A stretch of DNA of 18,639 nucleotides from RGIG1828 sp045654685 (GTDB lineage Bacteria > Bacillota > Clostridia > UMGS1810). Positions within the stretch are counted from its first letter, which is position 1. Each line of letters begins with the position of its first letter. Shown here one piece after another: positions 6,911 through 13,469 of this stretch. The translations under genes and the position numbers were made by a program. The notes beneath the pieces were generated by a model, which ran no database searches, was not told the origin of the DNA, and saw only the letters and a program-made list of their open reading frames with translations. The stretch is from NCBI GenBank assembly GCA_045654685.1, contig JAZONV010000026.1, positions 1 to 18,639 of the forward strand. Reading direction: 5' to 3'.

Positions 6911-7764
6911 ATGCACTTCTTATTATATCTGTTGTACTTTTTATGGCATTTCAGAACATGCATACGAAAAGGTACATACGCAAAAATGACGGCAAGGGAC
7001 CTTTTATCTATGCAAGCATCAGTGCACTTGCTGCTGCAACGGCATTTGCAATTATAGGTTGGGCCAAACTTGATTTCACATGGGACACTCTCATATATTC
7101 AATAGGTTTTGCTCTTTCCTATTCCCTTTGTTCAATTTTCTCTTTTTTCGCCGTAAAAACAGGCTCTCTTGCTCTCACACATCTTTTCACTTCTTATTCT
7201 CTGATTATTCCCTCTGCATGCGGTATAGTGATATATGATGAGCCTGTGACAAGATGGCTTCTTATAGGAATATTATTTATGCTGATATCTCTCACATTTG
7301 TAAACCTTCCCGACAGGAAAAGCTACCTGAAAGTCAGTTTCAAATGGCTTGTATTTGCCTTTCTTGCCTTTGCGGGTAACGGACTTTGCTCATCTGTTCA
7401 GACCATACAGCAAAGAACCTTTGGGGGAGAGTATGGCAATGAGTTTATGATCGTAGCCCTTCTTATTTCCTCTGCCATATCACTGGGGTCATCTCTCATT
7501 TTTGAAAGAGGCGCAATTTTGACAAGCATAAAAAAAGGCTCACTGATTGCATCATCCAACGGATGTATAAATGCACTGACGAATCTTTTTGTAATGATGC
7601 TTGTAATGGCTATGAATGCATCTGTGGTATATCCTCTTATTTCAGTTGGGGGAATTGTTGCAACTGCTTTTGTTTCCGTTGTAATATACAAAGAAAGACT
7701 TTCTCTAAATCAGATTATAGGAATCATGTTTGGAGCAGGTGCTATAGTTTTTTTGAATCTTTAA
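6907..7764 (+). CDS. EamA/DMT-family membrane transporter
   Basis: The 285-residue protein is made almost entirely of hydrophobic segments, about ten transmembrane helices (roughly 2-17, 32-52, 62-82, 86-108, 115-132, 144-162, 177-197, 212-234, 237-257 and 265-284). It shows the duplicated drug/metabolite transporter plan: an acidic turn YDEPVTRW followed by a glycine-containing helix at the end of the first half (about 110-130), and its copy YKERLSLNQIIGI at the end of the second half (about 258-272). DMT proteins export or import metabolites such as amino acids, nucleosides or sugars, and their sequence rarely predicts the substrate. The ATGA overlap with the esterase gene suggests both act on the same compound or pathway. 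A hairpin terminator follows directly, so the operon has two genes. Confidence 0.85.
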   Translation: MNALLIISVVLFMAFQNMHTKRYIRKNDGKGPFIYASISALAAATAFAIIGWAKLDFTWDTLIYSIGFALSYSLCSIFSFFAVKTGSLALTHLFTSYSLIIPSACGIVIYDEPVTRWLLIGILFMLISLTFVNLPDRKSYLKVSFKWLVFAFLAFAGNGLCSSVQTIQQRTFGGEYGNEFMIVALLISSAISLGSSLIFERGAILTSIKKGSLIASSNGCINALTNLFVMMLVMAMNASVVYPLISVGGIVATAFVSVVIYKERLSLNQIIGIMFGAGAIVFLNL

Positions 7765-7776
7765 ATATGCGGATGT

Positions 7777-7818
7777 CAGATGGTCACAAAGACTATCCGG
7801 CATCTGTTTTTTGTTTTT
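7777..7818 (+). terminator. Rho-independent terminator after the transporter gene
   Basis: CAGATG (7777-7782) pairs with CATCTG (7801-7806), with an inner GTC/GAC (7783-7785 and 7791-7793). It is followed by a long T-run with one G interruption. An alternative pairing of CGGAT (7770-7774) with ATCCG (7795-7799) also exists. Confidence 0.6.
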
Positions 7819-7888
7819 ATATGTATTATATGTAAATATAATCTTTAAAAAAGGGGATAATATCTCATGTTATTAGTCAATATTACAC

Positions 7889-7933
7889 AAAAAACAAAAA
7901 AGCCTTGACAATGGCATTTTGTTGTTATATAAT
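7889..7933 (+). promoter_or_regulatory. Perfect-consensus promoter of the str operon, with upstream A-tracts
   Basis: TTGACA (7905-7910), 17 bases and TATAAT (7928-7933) match the sigma-A consensus at all twelve positions. Two A6 tracts (7889-7894 and 7896-7901) lie immediately upstream and resemble an UP element. This is the expected strength for ribosomal protein and elongation factor genes and shows rpsL is the first gene of the operon. Confidence 0.9.
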
Positions 7934-8047
7934 TTGAGAGTATGCGGGAAAAGGGGGTTTTATGCCCGTTTCCGGAAACATACATACAAATTGTTATTGA
8001 GTGCACCTGCACTTAATATATACATTATATATAGGAGGTGAAACGAA
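7934..8047 (+). promoter_or_regulatory. Structured 5' leader of rpsL, candidate regulatory element
   Basis: About 105 transcribed bases separate the promoter from the start codon. They hold three foldable segments: CGGG-AAAA (7945-7952) against TTTT..CCCG (7958-7968); the perfect 12-base palindrome GTTTCCGGAAAC (7968-7979); and AGTGCA-CC-TGCACT (8000-8013). The first two share a base and could be alternatives. A long leader on this operon suggests control by translation or a bound ribosomal protein. I recognise no named motif. Confidence 0.35.
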
Positions 8048-8461
8048 TTGCCAACCTTTAACCAGTTAGTAAGAAAAGGCAGAGAGACTTCCATAAAGAA
8101 GTCAACAGCACCTGCACTCCAGGTAGGCTTTAACTCTCTCAAGAAAAAAGCTACCGATACAAGTGCTCCTCAGAAGAGAGGTGTTTGTACAACTGTTAAA
8201 ACAATGACACCTAAAAAACCTAACTCAGCGCTTCGTAAGATGGCCAGAGTAAGACTCACAAACGGTGTCGAAGTTTCTGCTTACATTCCCGGTATCGGTC
8301 ACACACTCCAGGAACATAGTGTTGTTCTTATAAGAGGAGGAAGAGTAAAAGACCTCCCTGGTGTTAGATATCACATTATCCGTGGTGCTCTCGATGCATC
8401 GGGCGTTGCTAACAGAAATCAGTCCAGATCCAAATACGGTGCTAAAAAAGCTAAAAAGTAA
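8048..8461 (+). CDS. rpsL: 30S ribosomal protein S12
   Basis: The 137-residue protein is ribosomal S12, the decoding-centre protein of the small subunit. It begins at TTG 8048, seven bases after AGGAGGTG (8033-8040). The opening MPTFNQLVRKGR, the block PQKRGVCT, the decoding loop TPKKPNSALRK, PGIGHTLQEHSVVLIRGGRVKDLPGVRYHIIRG and the basic SRSKYGAKKAKK tail are all present, compared here in segments with the family. Both lysines whose change gives streptomycin resistance are intact (in PKKPNS and RVKDLPG), so the protein looks drug-sensitive. It is the first gene of an rpsL-rpsG-fusA-tuf operon with its own promoter; the rpoC and ribosomal L7Ae-like genes that often come before it in Firmicutes are absent. 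Confidence 0.98.
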   Translation: MPTFNQLVRKGRETSIKKSTAPALQVGFNSLKKKATDTSAPQKRGVCTTVKTMTPKKPNSALRKMARVRLTNGVEVSAYIPGIGHTLQEHSVVLIRGGRVKDLPGVRYHIIRGALDASGVANRNQSRSKYGAKKAKK

Positions 8462-8579
8462 TTGAATCTGACAGAATCAAACCGTAAGTAACTCCGGTTG
8501 CACGGGTGCTTACAAAAAAGGTAAGTCAAGTGCGGCAATATGGAATTTATATATATATTAATTTTGTATTGAGCACTGA

Positions 8580-8599
8580 CAAGTTTTTTAGTAAACTTG
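8580..8599 (+). promoter_or_regulatory. Hairpin in the long rpsL-rpsG gap
   Basis: CAAGTTT (8580-8586) pairs with AAACTTG (8593-8599) around TTTAGT. No T-run follows, so this is not a terminator. A second pairing is possible upstream between GTAAG (8485-8489) and CTTAC (8509-8513). The gap between rpsL and rpsG is 179 bases. In E. coli the matching gap binds S7 to repress its own translation; whether this one does so is inference. Confidence 0.32.
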
Positions 8600-8640
8600 A
8601 GTACCTATGAAATCATTTTATTATGAAGGAGGGAAGTAAA

Positions 8641-9111
8641 GTGCCACGTAAAGGTTTTATAGCTAAAAGAGAAGTATTACCCGATCCTATGTACAACAAC
8701 ATCGTTGTTACAAAACTTATCAACAACATTATGCTTGACGGTAAGAAGGGTGTAGCTCAGAGCATTGTATACGGAGCATTTGAAATTATTGCCGAAAAAA
8801 CAGGAAAGGATGCTGTTGAAGTATTCACACAGGCTATGGAAAACATCATGCCTGTTCTTGAAGTTAAGGCAAGAAGAGTCGGCGGTGCCACATACCAGGT
8901 GCCCATCGAGGTTCGCCCCGAAAGAAGACAGACTCTCGGTCTCAGATGGCTCACACTTTATGCTCGTCAGAGAAACGAAAGAACCATGCGTGAAAGACTC
9001 GCAGGAGAAATCCTCGATGCTATCAACAACATGGGTAGTGCCGTTAAGAAAAAAGACGACACACACAAAATGGCAGAAGCCAACAGAGCATTCTCACACT
9101 ACCGTTGGTAA
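8641..9111 (+). CDS. rpsG: 30S ribosomal protein S7
   Basis: The 156-residue protein is ribosomal S7, which nucleates assembly of the 30S head and contacts the E-site. GTG 8641 is the start: AAGGAGGG (8626-8633) lies seven bases upstream. An earlier in-frame ATG at 8623 is rejected because it precedes that site. The family text is complete: MPRKGFIAKREVLPDP, NIMLDGKKG, VEVKARRVGGATYQVPIEV (here LEVKARRVGG), RQTLGLRWL, ARQRNERTMRERLAGEI, and the C-terminal KKDDTHKMAEANRAFSHYRW with its tRNA-contacting region. The length equals the normal 156 residues. It is the second gene of the str operon, after an unusually long gap from rpsL. Confidence 0.98.
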   Translation: MPRKGFIAKREVLPDPMYNNIVVTKLINNIMLDGKKGVAQSIVYGAFEIIAEKTGKDAVEVFTQAMENIMPVLEVKARRVGGATYQVPIEVRPERRQTLGLRWLTLYARQRNERTMRERLAGEILDAINNMGSAVKKKDDTHKMAEANRAFSHYRW

Positions 9112-9118
9112 TCAGCTT

Positions 9119-9140
9119 ACAAAAACAGTTGTGTTTTTGT
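9119..9140 (+). other. AT-rich hairpin between rpsG and fusA
   Basis: ACAAAAAC (9119-9126) pairs perfectly with GTTTTTGT (9133-9140) around AGTTGT, seven bases after the rpsG stop. Without a T-run and with fusA downstream it cannot be a full terminator. It may protect the 3' end of processed rpsG mRNA or attenuate fusA; both are guesses. Confidence 0.3.
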
Positions 9141-9179
9141 GCATAAGTTTTGATAAGAAGGAAAGGAGGACAATTAAGA

Positions 9180-11288
9180 ATGGCTAGACAATATTCTTTG
9201 GAAAATACAAGAAATATCGGTATCATGGCTCACATCGATGCCGGTAAAACTACAACAACCGAAAGAATTCTCTACTACACAGGTCGTATTCACAAAATGG
9301 GTGAAACTCACGACGGTGCAGGTACAATGGACTGGATGGCTCAGGAGCAGGAGCGTGGTATCACAATCACATCCGCTGCTACAACATGTTTCTGGCAGCC
9401 TGCAGTTGGTCCTTACAAAGGTATCGCACACAGAATTAACATTATCGACACACCGGGACACGTTGACTTCACAGTTGAAGTTCAGCGTTCATTAAGAGTA
9501 CTTGACGGTTCTGTTACCGTTATGTGCGCAAAAGGTGGTGTTGAACCTCAGTCTGAAACTGTATGGAGACAGGCTGATGATTACAAAGTTCCCAGAATGA
9601 TCTATGTTAACAAAATGGACATTATGGGTGCAGACTTCTACAATGTAGAAAACATGGTTCACGAACGTCTCCGTGCAAACGGCGTTCCGATTCAGCTTCC
9701 TATAGGTGCAGAAGATACTTTCAGAGGTATCGTTGACCTTATGACAATGAAAGCTGAAATATACTATGATGAAATGGGTAAGGAATACGGTGAGGAAGAA
9801 ATTCCCGCTGATATGCTTGATAAAGCAGAAGAATACAGAGCAAAAATGGTAGAAGCTATTGCTGAAACTGATGAAGAGCTCATGGAAAAATTCCTTATGG
9901 ATGAAGAAATTTCCGTTGAAGAACTCAAAAAAGCTCTCAGAAAAGCAACTATCAACAACGAAATCGTTCCCATGCTCTGTGGTACATCCTACAGAAACAA
10001 GGGTGTTCAGCTCCTTCTCGATGCTATTATCGAATATATGCCCGCACCTACAGATGTTGCAAACATCAAAGGTGTAATCCCCGGAACAGAAACAGAAGAA
10101 GAAAGACCTTCTTCCGATGAAGAACCTTTTGCAGCTCTTGCATTCAAGATTGCAACAGACCCATTCGTTGGAAAACTCTGCTTCTTCAGAGTATACTCCG
10201 GTACAGTTGATGCAGGTTCATATGTATTGAACGCTTGCAAAAACAACCAAGAAAGATTGGGAAGAATTCTCCAGATGCACGCTAACTCAAGAGAAGATAT
10301 CGAAAAGGTATATTCCGGTGGTATCGCAGCTGCAGTTGGTCTCAAAAACACCACAACAGGTGACACACTCTGTGATGAAAAACACCCCATCATCCTTGAA
10401 TCAATGGAATTCCCCGAACCTGTTATCAGGGTTGCAATTGAACCCAAAACAAAAGCAGGTCAGGAAAAAATGGGTATCGCTCTTGCAAAACTTGCAGAAG
10501 AAGATCCCACATTCAAAACATATACTGATGAAGAAACAGGTCAGACAATTATTGCCGGAATGGGTGAGCTTCACCTTGAAATCATCGTAGACAGACTCTT
10601 GCGTGAATTCAAAGTTGAAGCAAACGTAGGTAAACCTCAGGTATCCTACAGAGAAGCATTCAGAAGAGCAGTTGATCAGGAATGTAAATATGCTCGTCAG
10701 TCCGGTGGTAAAGGTCAGTATGGTCACGTTAAAATCAAAGTTGAACCCCTCGAAGAAGGTGGCGGTTACGAATTTGTCAATAACATTGTCGGCGGTGCTA
10801 TTCCAAAAGAATATATCCCCGCAGTAGACTCCGGTATCCAGGGTGCTATGCAGAATGGTGTACTTGCAGGCTACAACGTTGTTGACGTAAAAGTAACACT
10901 TTATGATGGTTCATATCACGAAGTTGACTCATCTGAAATGGCGTTCAAGATTGCCGGTTCAATGGCATTCAAAGAAGCTATGAAAAAATCAGATCCTGTT
11001 ATCAAAGAACCTATCATGCTCGTTAACGTTATCGTTCCCGATGACTACCTTGGTTTCGTAATCGGTGACCTTAGCTCAAGACGTGGTCTCGTTAAGAGCC
11101 AGGAAGTTAGATCAGGTGGTGTAACTCAGGTTACAGCTGACGTTCCGCTTTCAGAGATGTTCGGTTATGCTACAGACCTCAGATCCGGTACACAGGGCCG
11201 TGGTCAGTACACAATGGAACCTTCACACTATTCAGAAGTTCCAAAGAACATTCAGGAAACTATCATCAGTTCCAAAAACAAAGATTAA
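9180..11288 (+). CDS. fusA: Elongation factor G
   Basis: The 702-residue protein is the GTPase that moves tRNA and mRNA through the ribosome after each peptide bond. ATG 9180 follows AAGGAGGA (9163-9170). An in-frame start further upstream would precede the ribosome binding site. GTPase motifs are intact: AHIDAGKTTTTERI (G1, 17-30), the effector Thr in RGITITSAATT (G2), DTPGHVDFT (G3), NKMD (G4) and a GTS block (G5). The later domains follow in normal order: domain II starting around SDEEPFAALAFKIATDPF, domain III with MGELHLEIIVDRL, domain IV with YRE..R and GGKGQYGHVKIK, domain V with VIGDLSSRRG. The length is typical for a housekeeping EF-G, not the ribosome-protection (Tet(M)-like) branch. 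It is third in the str operon. Confidence 0.98.
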   Translation: MARQYSLENTRNIGIMAHIDAGKTTTTERILYYTGRIHKMGETHDGAGTMDWMAQEQERGITITSAATTCFWQPAVGPYKGIAHRINIIDTPGHVDFTVEVQRSLRVLDGSVTVMCAKGGVEPQSETVWRQADDYKVPRMIYVNKMDIMGADFYNVENMVHERLRANGVPIQLPIGAEDTFRGIVDLMTMKAEIYYDEMGKEYGEEEIPADMLDKAEEYRAKMVEAIAETDEELMEKFLMDEEISVEELKKALRKATINNEIVPMLCGTSYRNKGVQLLLDAIIEYMPAPTDVANIKGVIPGTETEEERPSSDEEPFAALAFKIATDPFVGKLCFFRVYSGTVDAGSYVLNACKNNQERLGRILQMHANSREDIEKVYSGGIAAAVGLKNTTTGDTLCDEKHPIILESMEFPEPVIRVAIEPKTKAGQEKMGIALAKLAEEDPTFKTYTDEETGQTIIAGMGELHLEIIVDRLLREFKVEANVGKPQVSYREAFRRAVDQECKYARQSGGKGQYGHVKIKVEPLEEGGGYEFVNNIVGGAIPKEYIPAVDSGIQGAMQNGVLAGYNVVDVKVTLYDGSYHEVDSSEMAFKIAGSMAFKEAMKKSDPVIKEPIMLVNVIVPDDYLGFVIGDLSSRRGLVKSQEVRSGGVTQVTADVPLSEMFGYATDLRSGTQGRGQYTMEPSHYSEVPKNIQETIISSKNKD

Positions 11289-11302
11289 TTTTTAAAAAAC
11301 TA

Positions 11303-11331
11303 TTGATTTTTTCTGTAATTAATAGTAAAAT
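11303..11331 (+). promoter_or_regulatory. Likely internal promoter in front of tuf
   Basis: TTGATT (11303-11308, 4 of 6 matches), 17 bases and TAAAAT (11326-11331, 5 of 6) lie in the 85-base AT-rich gap between fusA and tuf. The correct spacing and the greater need for EF-Tu than EF-G support a separate tuf promoter. Confidence 0.6.
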
Positions 11332-11373
11332 ATAAACAATTATAATAAATATAATTTTAAGGAGGAAATACTA

Positions 11374-12576
11374 ATGGCTAAAGCTAAATTTGAAAGAACC
11401 AAACCGCACGTTAATATTGGTACTATCGGTCACGTTGACCATGGTAAAACAACATTAACAGCTGCTATCACAAAAGTACTCTCACTCGGAGGCGGCGCTG
11501 AATTCACAGATTACGCTAACATCGATAAAGCTCCCGAAGAAAGAGAAAGAGGTATCACAATTTCCACAGCTCACGTTGAATACGAAACAGCTGAAAGACA
11601 CTATGCCCACGTTGACTGCCCCGGACACGCTGACTATGTTAAAAACATGATCACCGGTGCTGCTCAGATGGACGGTGCTATCCTCGTTGTATCATCTGCT
11701 GATGGTCCTATGCCTCAGACAAGAGAACACATCCTTCTCGCTAGACAGGTTGGCGTTCCCTACATCGTAGTATTCATGAACAAAGTTGACCAGGTTGACG
11801 ATCCCGAACTTCTCGAACTCGTTGAAATGGAAATCAGAGATCTTCTCTCTGAATATGACTTCCCCGGTGACGATATTCCGATCGTTAAAGGTTCAGGTCT
11901 TGCAGTTCTCGAAAGCTCTGCAACAGATGCTGGTGCTCCTGAATATGCTTGCATCAAAGAACTTATGGACGCTGTAGATTCCTACATTCCTTCTCCCGAA
12001 AGAGACGCTGACAAACCCTTCATCATGCCTGTCGAAGACGTATTCTCTATCACAGGTCGTGGTACTGTTGCTACAGGTAGAGTTGAAAGAGGTGTTGCTC
12101 ACGTTGGTGATGAAGTTGAAATCGTTGGTCTCACAGACGAAAGCAGAAAAGTTGTTATCACAGGTCTCGAAATGTTCAGAAAACAGCTCGACGACGCTCA
12201 GGCTGGTGACAACGTAGGTGCACTCCTCAGAGGTGTTCAGAGAAACGAAATTGAAAGAGGACAGGTTCTCGCGAAACCCGGTTCAATCAACCCCCACACA
12301 GTATTCAAAGGCGAAGTTTACGTTCTTACCAAAGATGAAGGTGGACGTCACACACCTTTCTTCAATAACTACAGACCTCAGTTCTTCTTCAGAACAACTG
12401 ACGTTACCGGCGTTATTAAACTCCCCGATGGTGTAGAAATGTGTATGCCTGGCGATAACGTAACAATGGAAGTTGAACTTATCACTCCTATCGCTATCGA
12501 AGAAGGTCTCAGATTCGCTATCCGTGAAGGTGGTAGAACTGTAGGTTCCGGCGTTGTTTCCACAATCATTAAATAA
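11374..12576 (+). CDS. tuf: Elongation factor Tu
   Basis: The 400-residue protein is the GTPase that brings aminoacyl-tRNA to the ribosome. ATG 11374 follows AAGGAGG (11359-11365). Motifs are complete: GHVDHGKTTLTAAI (G1), the switch I block ERERGITIS, DCPGHADYVKNMITGAAQMD (G3), NKVDQVDD (G4) and GSGLA (G5). Domain II (about 215-305) has RGTVATGRVERG and domain III ends with REGGRTVGSGVVSTI. In the last block Ser stands where E. coli has Ala375, a site of kirromycin resistance mutations. This substitution appears to be natural in some Firmicutes, so I make no resistance claim. Heavy use of AAC, CAC, CTC and GTT codons, unlike the accessory genes at the left edge, matches very high expression. 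A strong terminator closes the operon. Confidence 0.98.
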   Translation: MAKAKFERTKPHVNIGTIGHVDHGKTTLTAAITKVLSLGGGAEFTDYANIDKAPEERERGITISTAHVEYETAERHYAHVDCPGHADYVKNMITGAAQMDGAILVVSSADGPMPQTREHILLARQVGVPYIVVFMNKVDQVDDPELLELVEMEIRDLLSEYDFPGDDIPIVKGSGLAVLESSATDAGAPEYACIKELMDAVDSYIPSPERDADKPFIMPVEDVFSITGRGTVATGRVERGVAHVGDEVEIVGLTDESRKVVITGLEMFRKQLDDAQAGDNVGALLRGVQRNEIERGQVLAKPGSINPHTVFKGEVYVLTKDEGGRHTPFFNNYRPQFFFRTTDVTGVIKLPDGVEMCMPGDNVTMEVELITPIAIEEGLRFAIREGGRTVGSGVVSTIIK

Positions 12577-12597
12577 TTTAATTTAATATTAAATTTC

Positions 12598-12631
12598 AAA
12601 TCAGCCATTGCTTTGCAATGGCTGATTTTTT
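12598..12631 (+). terminator. Strong Rho-independent terminator after tuf
   Basis: A 14-bp perfect stem joins 12598-12611 (AAATCAGCCATTGC) and 12615-12628 (GCAATGGCTGATTT) with a three-base loop, followed by six T. It ends the str operon and insulates the next promoter 13 bases downstream. The A-run on the left side would also allow termination from the other strand. Confidence 0.92.
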
Positions 12632-12643
12632 GCGCTTATCTAT

Positions 12644-12672
12644 TTGACACAATTGAAAATAAAGTGTATAAT
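12644..12672 (+). promoter_or_regulatory. Perfect-consensus promoter of the nuclease-recD2-comF-ABC-F operon
   Basis: TTGACA (12644-12649), 17 bases and TATAAT (12667-12672) match the consensus fully. A second TATAAT follows at once (12673-12678). About 50 bases remain before the first start codon. No repressor palindrome is visible. Confidence 0.88.
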
Positions 12673-12731
12673 TATAATGGTATTGTATTGTAAATTTTGA
12701 ATTTGTATGTAATTGCTTTGGAGGGATATAT

Positions 12732-13430
12732 ATGAAAATAATGACATTCAACACTCAACATTGTTCAAATTTCTATACGGGAGAATTCGACTATCAGTTA
12801 ATGGCGGATACCATAAATAAATGTGGAGTAGATATTGTTGGCTTGAACGAAATGCGCGGAAAAGGAAATGAAAAAAATCCCATCAGTCAGGAACAGGTTT
12901 TGTCAGAACTTACTGACTTAAAGCATCATTATTTTGCAAAGGCAATTGATGTAAATGATGAATACCCATATGGCAATGCATTCATTTCAAAATACCCCAT
13001 TGTAAGTGCTGAAACTATTTCAATTCCGGACCCAATTGAAAAGAACGGAAAGAAATGGTATGAAACAAGATGTCTTCTCAAAGCGAAACTTGAAAACGGA
13101 ATAACTGTTCTTGTCACACATTTCGGACTCAACCCCGATGAGCAGGAAAATGCGGTGAAAACAGTTCTTGAAAATTTAGAAGACGAAAAATGTATTCTCA
13201 TGGGTGATTTCAACTTGAAACCCGACAATGAAATTTTGAAACCCATATATGAAAAGATGAAAGATGCAGGAGATGTAATAAAAGGAAATATGTTCACATT
13301 TCCGTCAGATAATCCGGTGGAAAAAATTGATTACATTTTTGTTTCCGAAGATATTGAACTTGTTGATGCACAAATTCCTGAAATTATTGCATCAGACCAT
13401 CGCTGTCACACAGCAATAATTAATATTTAA
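12732..13430 (+). CDS. Endonuclease/exonuclease/phosphatase-fold hydrolase
   Basis: The 232-residue protein belongs to the DNase I-like metal-dependent phosphoesterase superfamily. ATG 12732 follows GGAGGG (12720-12725). Catalytic blocks are in the family order: MTFNTQH with Asn7; LNEMRG with the metal-binding Glu40; THFGLNPDEQ near the middle with a conserved His; GDFNLKPDN (Asp and Asn of the GDFN motif); KIDYIFVS; and the C-terminal ASDHRCH with the catalytic SDH pair. No signal peptide or membrane segment is present, so it is likely cytoplasmic. Substrates in the superfamily range from DNA to phosphoinositides and other small phosphodiesters, and the sequence does not decide. It is the first gene of an operon with recD2 39 bases downstream, which favours but does not prove a nucleic-acid role. 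Confidence 0.88.
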   Translation: MKIMTFNTQHCSNFYTGEFDYQLMADTINKCGVDIVGLNEMRGKGNEKNPISQEQVLSELTDLKHHYFAKAIDVNDEYPYGNAFISKYPIVSAETISIPDPIEKNGKKWYETRCLLKAKLENGITVLVTHFGLNPDEQENAVKTVLENLEDEKCILMGDFNLKPDNEILKPIYEKMKDAGDVIKGNMFTFPSDNPVEKIDYIFVSEDIELVDAQIPEIIASDHRCHTAIINI

Positions 13431-13469
13431 ACTGTACATATATAGTAATAACCGAAAGGAGGCTGCGAT

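Noticed and set aside
7868..7909. Possible 13-residue reading frame just before the rpsL promoter
   Set aside because: The ribosome binding site is too far (12 bases), the peptide is featureless, and the frame runs into the -35 box of the rpsL promoter.
7962..8000. Possible leader peptide of 12 residues in the rpsL leader (starting ATG 7962)
   Set aside because: The G-run before it lies too close to the start codon for a normal ribosome binding site and is part of a hairpin; the peptide has no run of one amino acid that would suggest attenuation.
8597..8624. Possible promoter directly before rpsG (TTGAGT, 16 bases, TATTAT)
   Set aside because: The transcript would start inside or past the ribosome binding site at 8626-8633, so it could not supply a translatable rpsG message.
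8765..9187. Second + strand open frame overlapping rpsG
   Set aside because: It lies wholly within a complete, highly conserved S7 gene in another frame and has no recognisable protein.
10007..10447. Long open frame on the minus strand opposite fusA
   Set aside because: It has no ribosome binding site or family resemblance and mirrors the codon pattern of the strongly biased fusA gene; a shadow frame.
12400..12565. Ser at the kirromycin-related position near the end of EF-Tu as a resistance marker
   Set aside because: The change seems to be a natural variant in this group of bacteria; without comparison with relatives it cannot be called resistance.
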